From: a bacterium
GTDB taxonomy: Bacteria > Bdellovibrionota_C > UBA2361 > RFPC01
Assembly (NCBI GenBank): GCA_030428205.1
Contig: JAUIBK010000009.1
Location: forward strand, 1 to 64,000
Length of the DNA: 64,000 nucleotides
Direction of reading: 5' to 3'
A program made the position numbers and the translations under genes. This document shows, in pieces, positions 61,023-64,000 of this stretch. A model generated the notes under the pieces. The model searched no databases. It was not told the DNA's origin and saw only the letters and a program-made list of their open reading frames with translations. Every line of letters begins with the position of its first letter. Positions within the stretch are counted from its first letter, which is position 1.

Positions 61023-61774
61023 GAAGTGAACAAGGGATTATGGTGCTCTTTGTCTTGTTGATGATAGTGCTCGCAAGTTTTCTATTGGCTCAGGTGTATA
61101 ACACTTCGTTGAGTGCTACATCTAACGTCCAGCAGGCAAGTCATTATAAACGTGCTCGATCGAAAGTTGTAAGTAAGCTCCTTCGTTCTTCTCAATTAAG
61201 AGGAGTGGGGCAGCGCGTTGGTAAAGCTCAGGTCCAACTACAACTGCATACGGCTAAGTCCACTGAGGAACTTCCTATCTTGATGCTCTCTTCCCTTTTT
61301 GAGCAGGCTCGGACTTGTCCTGGGGAGGTGTTTGGAGAGGAAGAATTTTTGGGCACTTCGTTTCGTTCAAGCTTTACGTGTACGGATTCGTTTGGTGGGG
61401 CTGTGTCGGGCAACCTACAAGCTCAGCAGGTTTCAGCAGAGTTGCGAAATAATGCCTTCGTTGCTGCATTAGGGTATATCGCTTTGGCGCAGTATGAGCC
61501 TCTTTCTCAAGAGGTCATGCTTCTTGCTGGAGGTGACCTGTCTATTGATTCACTTGTTTGTGTTTCAGAGGAGCAACGTATTCGACTTGTCTCTCTGTCG
61601 GGGTCTGTCGTTGTGCGAAATATCTCAGGTTGTGGGGTGCTTGGGGTGAGTGCTGTTCAAGACGTGTATGTGCTTGGTGGTGGGTATCGAGAGATTGTGC
61701 CATTCGAATCATCGCTAGAGACTTTTGTTTTAGGTTTGAGCCCAGATCCACGGGTAAGCTGGATAACCGGTTAA
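61019..61774 (+). CDS. PilX/GspK-like protein (last gene of second operon)
   Basis: A 251-residue protein starting MRSEQGIMVLFVLLMIVLASFLLAQ, a short leader ending in Gly and a hydrophobic helix of the PilX type. Start overlaps the previous stop as ATGA. Unlike the first operon no PilY1 follows, so this set may serve a second pilus or pseudopilus. Confidence 0.6.
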   Translation: MRSEQGIMVLFVLLMIVLASFLLAQVYNTSLSATSNVQQASHYKRARSKVVSKLLRSSQLRGVGQRVGKAQVQLQLHTAKSTEELPILMLSSLFEQARTCPGEVFGEEEFLGTSFRSSFTCTDSFGGAVSGNLQAQQVSAELRNNAFVAALGYIALAQYEPLSQEVMLLAGGDLSIDSLVCVSEEQRIRLVSLSGSVVVRNISGCGVLGVSAVQDVYVLGGGYREIVPFESSLETFVLGLSPDPRVSWITG

Positions 61775-61880
61775 GAAGAGAAAACAGTATGAAACCCATA
61801 AGATGAGGTCTGTTAAACACAGGAGCTCTATCTCGGAATGAAGCTAATCCTTCTTGATCTGACTCCGCCTGGTTACAAAT

Positions 61881-61941
61881 TTATAACGCGAAGTACGCGA
61901 AGGGAGAGATCTTCGCGTACCTCGCGTACTTCGCGTTATAA
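61881..61941. repeat. 9-nt-unit hairpin, copy C
   Basis: Left arm TTATAACGCGAAGTACGCGAAG (61881-61902), right arm from 61911 (CTTCGCGTACCTCGCG...) to TTATAA at 61941. The right arm has three 9-nt units, the left two, so one unit is extra. It lies in the convergent gap between the PilX-like gene (+) and hslU (-), 61775-62056. Confidence 0.9.
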
Positions 61942-62056
61942 AATTTCACTTGCGATATCTGCAAGTTCTCTGAGATTGCCCCTTGTCCGTGGATCTCGGT
62001 ATAGACATAGATTAAAGATGACTACAAGTTGAACCGTATCTATGAATGTTTATGGT

Positions 62057-63484
62057 TTAAAGAATATATTTTGAAAGATCTGAGTCTTGCACAATCTCAG
62101 AGAGTCTTTCATTCACGTATGCAGCATCAATAGTAATGCTTTCACCCGAGCGTGTATTTGCAGAGAACGAAAGCTCCTCGAGGAGTTTTTCAAGTATGGT
62201 AGCAAGCCTTCTTGCCCCGATATTTTCTGTGCGTGAATTCACTTCGCTTGTAAGTTCTGCAATTCTTCGAAGGGCATCGTCAGCAAAAGCCAAGGTGACT
62301 CCCTCTGTGGCCAGGAGTTCCACATACTGCTTGGTAAGCGCATTTTTTGGTTCTGTGAGAATTCGGTAAAAATGCTCAGCGGAGAGGCTTTGCAGCTCAA
62401 CACGGATTGGAAAGCGGCCTTGAAATTCAGGCATAAGGTCTGATGGTTTCGAGATATGAAACGCGCCTGATGCGATAAAGAGTATGTGTTCTGTGCTAAT
62501 TGAGCCGTACTTTGTTGAGACAGTGCTCCCTTCTACAAGAGGAAGGAGATCCCGCTGTACGCCTTCGCGTGACACATCAGGACCTTTTCCGCCCCCATCT
62601 TTTCCGCAAACCTTGTCAATCTCATCAAGAAAAACAATCCCATTTTGGGAGGCTCGCTCGAGCGCAAGCTCTGAGACTTTGTCGTTGTCGATCAGAGACT
62701 CTTGCACTTCTTCGATGATAATTTCACGCGCTTTTCGAATGGGAAGTCGCCGTTGCTCTTTTTGTTGAGGAACCATGTTGCTAAACATGTCTTTGATTTG
62801 GCCCTCGATCTCAGAGAAGCCCTGGGGGCCGAGCACTTGCATGTGAGTATGGGTCTGTTTGGTAACCTCAAGCTCTACTTCACGGTCTTCAAACTTTCCG
62901 TCGCGAAGAAGGTTTCGTAGTTTCTCCCGAGTCGAGTTTGAAGAGGGAGCAGCTTCTTTATGTGCTAATCCTTCATCGTCTTGTAAGAAGACGGCGTCTT
63001 CTTCGTCCAAAGTTGGTCGTGAGCCAGGAAGAAGGAGGTCTAAAATCCGCTCTTCTGCCTCGCTTTGTGCCTCAAGGCTTACACGCTCTCGTTCTTCTTC
63101 GCGAACGAGTTGAACAGCGGTTTCGACGAGATCTCGAATAATTGATTCTACGTCTCGCCCCACATATCCCACTTCAGTAAACTTTGAGGCTTCGACTTTT
63201 ACAAATGGTGCCTTGGCGAGTTTCGCAAGGCGACGGGATATCTCTGTTTTTCCTACGCCAGTGGGTCCGATCATGAGAATGTTCTTCGGTGTAATCTCAT
63301 TTCGAAACTCATCGCTTACATGCATTCGCCGCCAACGGTTACGAAGAGCGATAGCCACTGCACGCTTAGCGTCATTTTGCGAGATAATATACTGATCAAG
63401 AGCTTCGACGACTTCAGCAGGCGTGAGATTGTCATCGTTGTTCGTCGGCTGAGGTGATATCTCTTCTTTTGTTACAGCACTCAT
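62057..63484 (-). CDS. hslU: HslU ATPase subunit
   Basis: A 475-residue Clp/Hsp100 AAA+ ATPase with GPTGVGKTEISRRLA (Walker A), the I-domain (residues ~115-240, AQSEAEERILDLLLPG), and GIVFLDEIDKVCG (Walker B). C-terminal LSKYIL is the HslV-docking tail. It unfolds substrates for HslV. Start ATG 63484, 12 nt after the hslV stop. Confidence 0.96.
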   Translation of the reverse strand: MSAVTKEEISPQPTNNDDNLTPAEVVEALDQYIISQNDAKRAVAIALRNRWRRMHVSDEFRNEITPKNILMIGPTGVGKTEISRRLAKLAKAPFVKVEASKFTEVGYVGRDVESIIRDLVETAVQLVREEERERVSLEAQSEAEERILDLLLPGSRPTLDEEDAVFLQDDEGLAHKEAAPSSNSTREKLRNLLRDGKFEDREVELEVTKQTHTHMQVLGPQGFSEIEGQIKDMFSNMVPQQKEQRRLPIRKAREIIIEEVQESLIDNDKVSELALERASQNGIVFLDEIDKVCGKDGGGKGPDVSREGVQRDLLPLVEGSTVSTKYGSISTEHILFIASGAFHISKPSDLMPEFQGRFPIRVELQSLSAEHFYRILTEPKNALTKQYVELLATEGVTLAFADDALRRIAELTSEVNSRTENIGARRLATILEKLLEELSFSANTRSGESITIDAAYVNERLSEIVQDSDLSKYIL

Positions 63485-63496
63485 GCGTTACTGGTC

Positions 63497-64000
63497 CTAT
63501 AAAACTTCTATAGTTATGTTGTCGTTGGTAAAGGGGCAGATCTCAGCGGCAATTTTAAGTGAGTTTTCAGCGATGCTCTTTGCCGTGAGCTCAGGATTGT
63601 CTGAACGCAAGAGACCTCTGGCTGCCGCAAGAGCAAAGTTTCCCCCTGAGCCAATTGCGACAACGCCGTCGTCAGGCTCAATCACATCACCACCACCAGA
63701 GACAAGGTAGAGGTGCTCCTTGTCGCCGACAAGAAGCATCGCCTCAAGGCGACGGAGTGCTCTGTCCATTCTCCAGTCTTTGGCAAGTTCCACGGCCGCA
63801 CGTCCGAGCTGGCCACCAAATTCGTTGAGTTTGCCTTCGAAGCGCTCAAAAAGGGTAAAGGAGTCAGCGGCGGAACCAGCAAAACCGGCAAGGACGCTCC
63901 CGTTTTGAAGTGAGCGTATCTTCGTCGCTCCGTGTTTCATGATAGTATTGTTAAAGGTCACCTGCCCGTCGCCAGCGAAGGCGAGCTCTCCTTTATAGGA
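63497..64000 (-). CDS. hslV: HslV protease subunit, N terminus beyond the window
   Basis: The reading frame is open to the window edge: [13 protein letters not shown] precedes [17 protein letters not shown], as in HslV (threonine protease, Ntn fold). About 167 residues are visible; the N-terminal catalytic Thr and first ~8 residues are outside. Features: [23 protein letters not shown] and [16 protein letters not shown]. An internal GTG at 63961 is not the start. Confidence 0.95.
   Translation of the reverse strand, partial: SYKGELAFAGDGQVTFNNTIMKHGATKIRSLQNGSVLAGFAGSAADSFTLFERFEGKLNEFGGQLGRAAVELAKDWRMDRALRRLEAMLLVGDKEHLYLVSGGGDVIEPDDGVVAIGSGGNFALAAARGLLRSDNPELTAKSIAENSLKIAAEICPFTNDNITIEVL

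Noticed and set aside
1-64000. CRISPR array, insertion sequence or prophage
   Set aside because: No direct repeats with regular spacers, no transposase or integrase frame, and no terminal inverted repeats flanked by target duplications were found; the hairpins lack these features.

Overview
The window looks like a piece of a Gram-negative chromosome. Evidence for an outer membrane and cell surface structures: LPS genes (kdsD, lptB), lipoproteins, type IV pilus genes including a PilA of the kind seen in delta-proteobacterial lineages, PilY1, Tad-type pseudopilins, a flagellin and a FliA-like sigma factor. The housekeeping genes (holB, trmB, valS, metK, rpoN-hpf-rapZ, hslVU) are ordinary bacterial versions. 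The Cys-rich DUF4215 repeats and the style of the PilA protein point towards Myxococcota, Bdellovibrionota or related lineages, but I cannot place the organism from sequence alone. I see no rRNA, tRNA, CRISPR array, integrase or transposase.

Layout. 136-3012: a di-haem DUF1111 protein, holB and a small secreted protein. 3016-9337: a minus-strand minor-pilin operon (FimT-, PilV-, PilW- and PilX-like, then PilY1). 9508-15113: kdsD, a TraB-family membrane protein, a GT-C glycosyltransferase-like protein and a DMT transporter. 15347-20953: a Tad-like locus of three anchored surface proteins, one a TadE anchor fused to about 17 DUF4215 repeats, with a candidate sigma-54 promoter upstream. 21085-25461: an orphan VirD4/TraG-like ATPase and a solitary N6-adenine methyltransferase. 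25530-31483: TPR and LolB-like lipoproteins and an ABC exporter. 31610-39294: a GHL10-type protein, trmB, a 1230-residue helical protein of unknown function, a glycine-zipper lipoprotein and a macro-domain protein. 39366-44527: lptB, rpoN, hpf, rapZ, metK. 44571-52091: a DExH helicase, a HAD phosphatase, valS and a metallophosphoesterase. 52286-54824: a TerB-like protein, a minimal flagellin and a degenerate flagellin-like partner. 54813-57773: an unusual GNAT / unknown / GNAT cassette. 57981-61774: a FliA-like sigma factor, pilA and a second minor-pilin operon. 62057-64000: hslU and hslV, the latter cut by the window end.

The most striking feature is non-coding. At least twelve long hairpins sit in intergenic gaps and fall into several unrelated sequence families. 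Their arms are mostly built from short degenerate tandem units (about 6, 9 or 12 nt). Several are perfect over 29-33 bp. In others the two arms differ by a whole number of units. Two copies 23 kb apart share a 29-bp arm that differs by one compensated base pair and have loops of exactly 30 nt with different sequence. The window has nine convergent gene pairs. All six whose gap exceeds 100 nt hold such a hairpin, and none of the divergent gaps does. This pattern suggests a systematic 3'-end or bidirectional terminator system assembled from a repeat-generating process, and it is the best candidate here for something undescribed.
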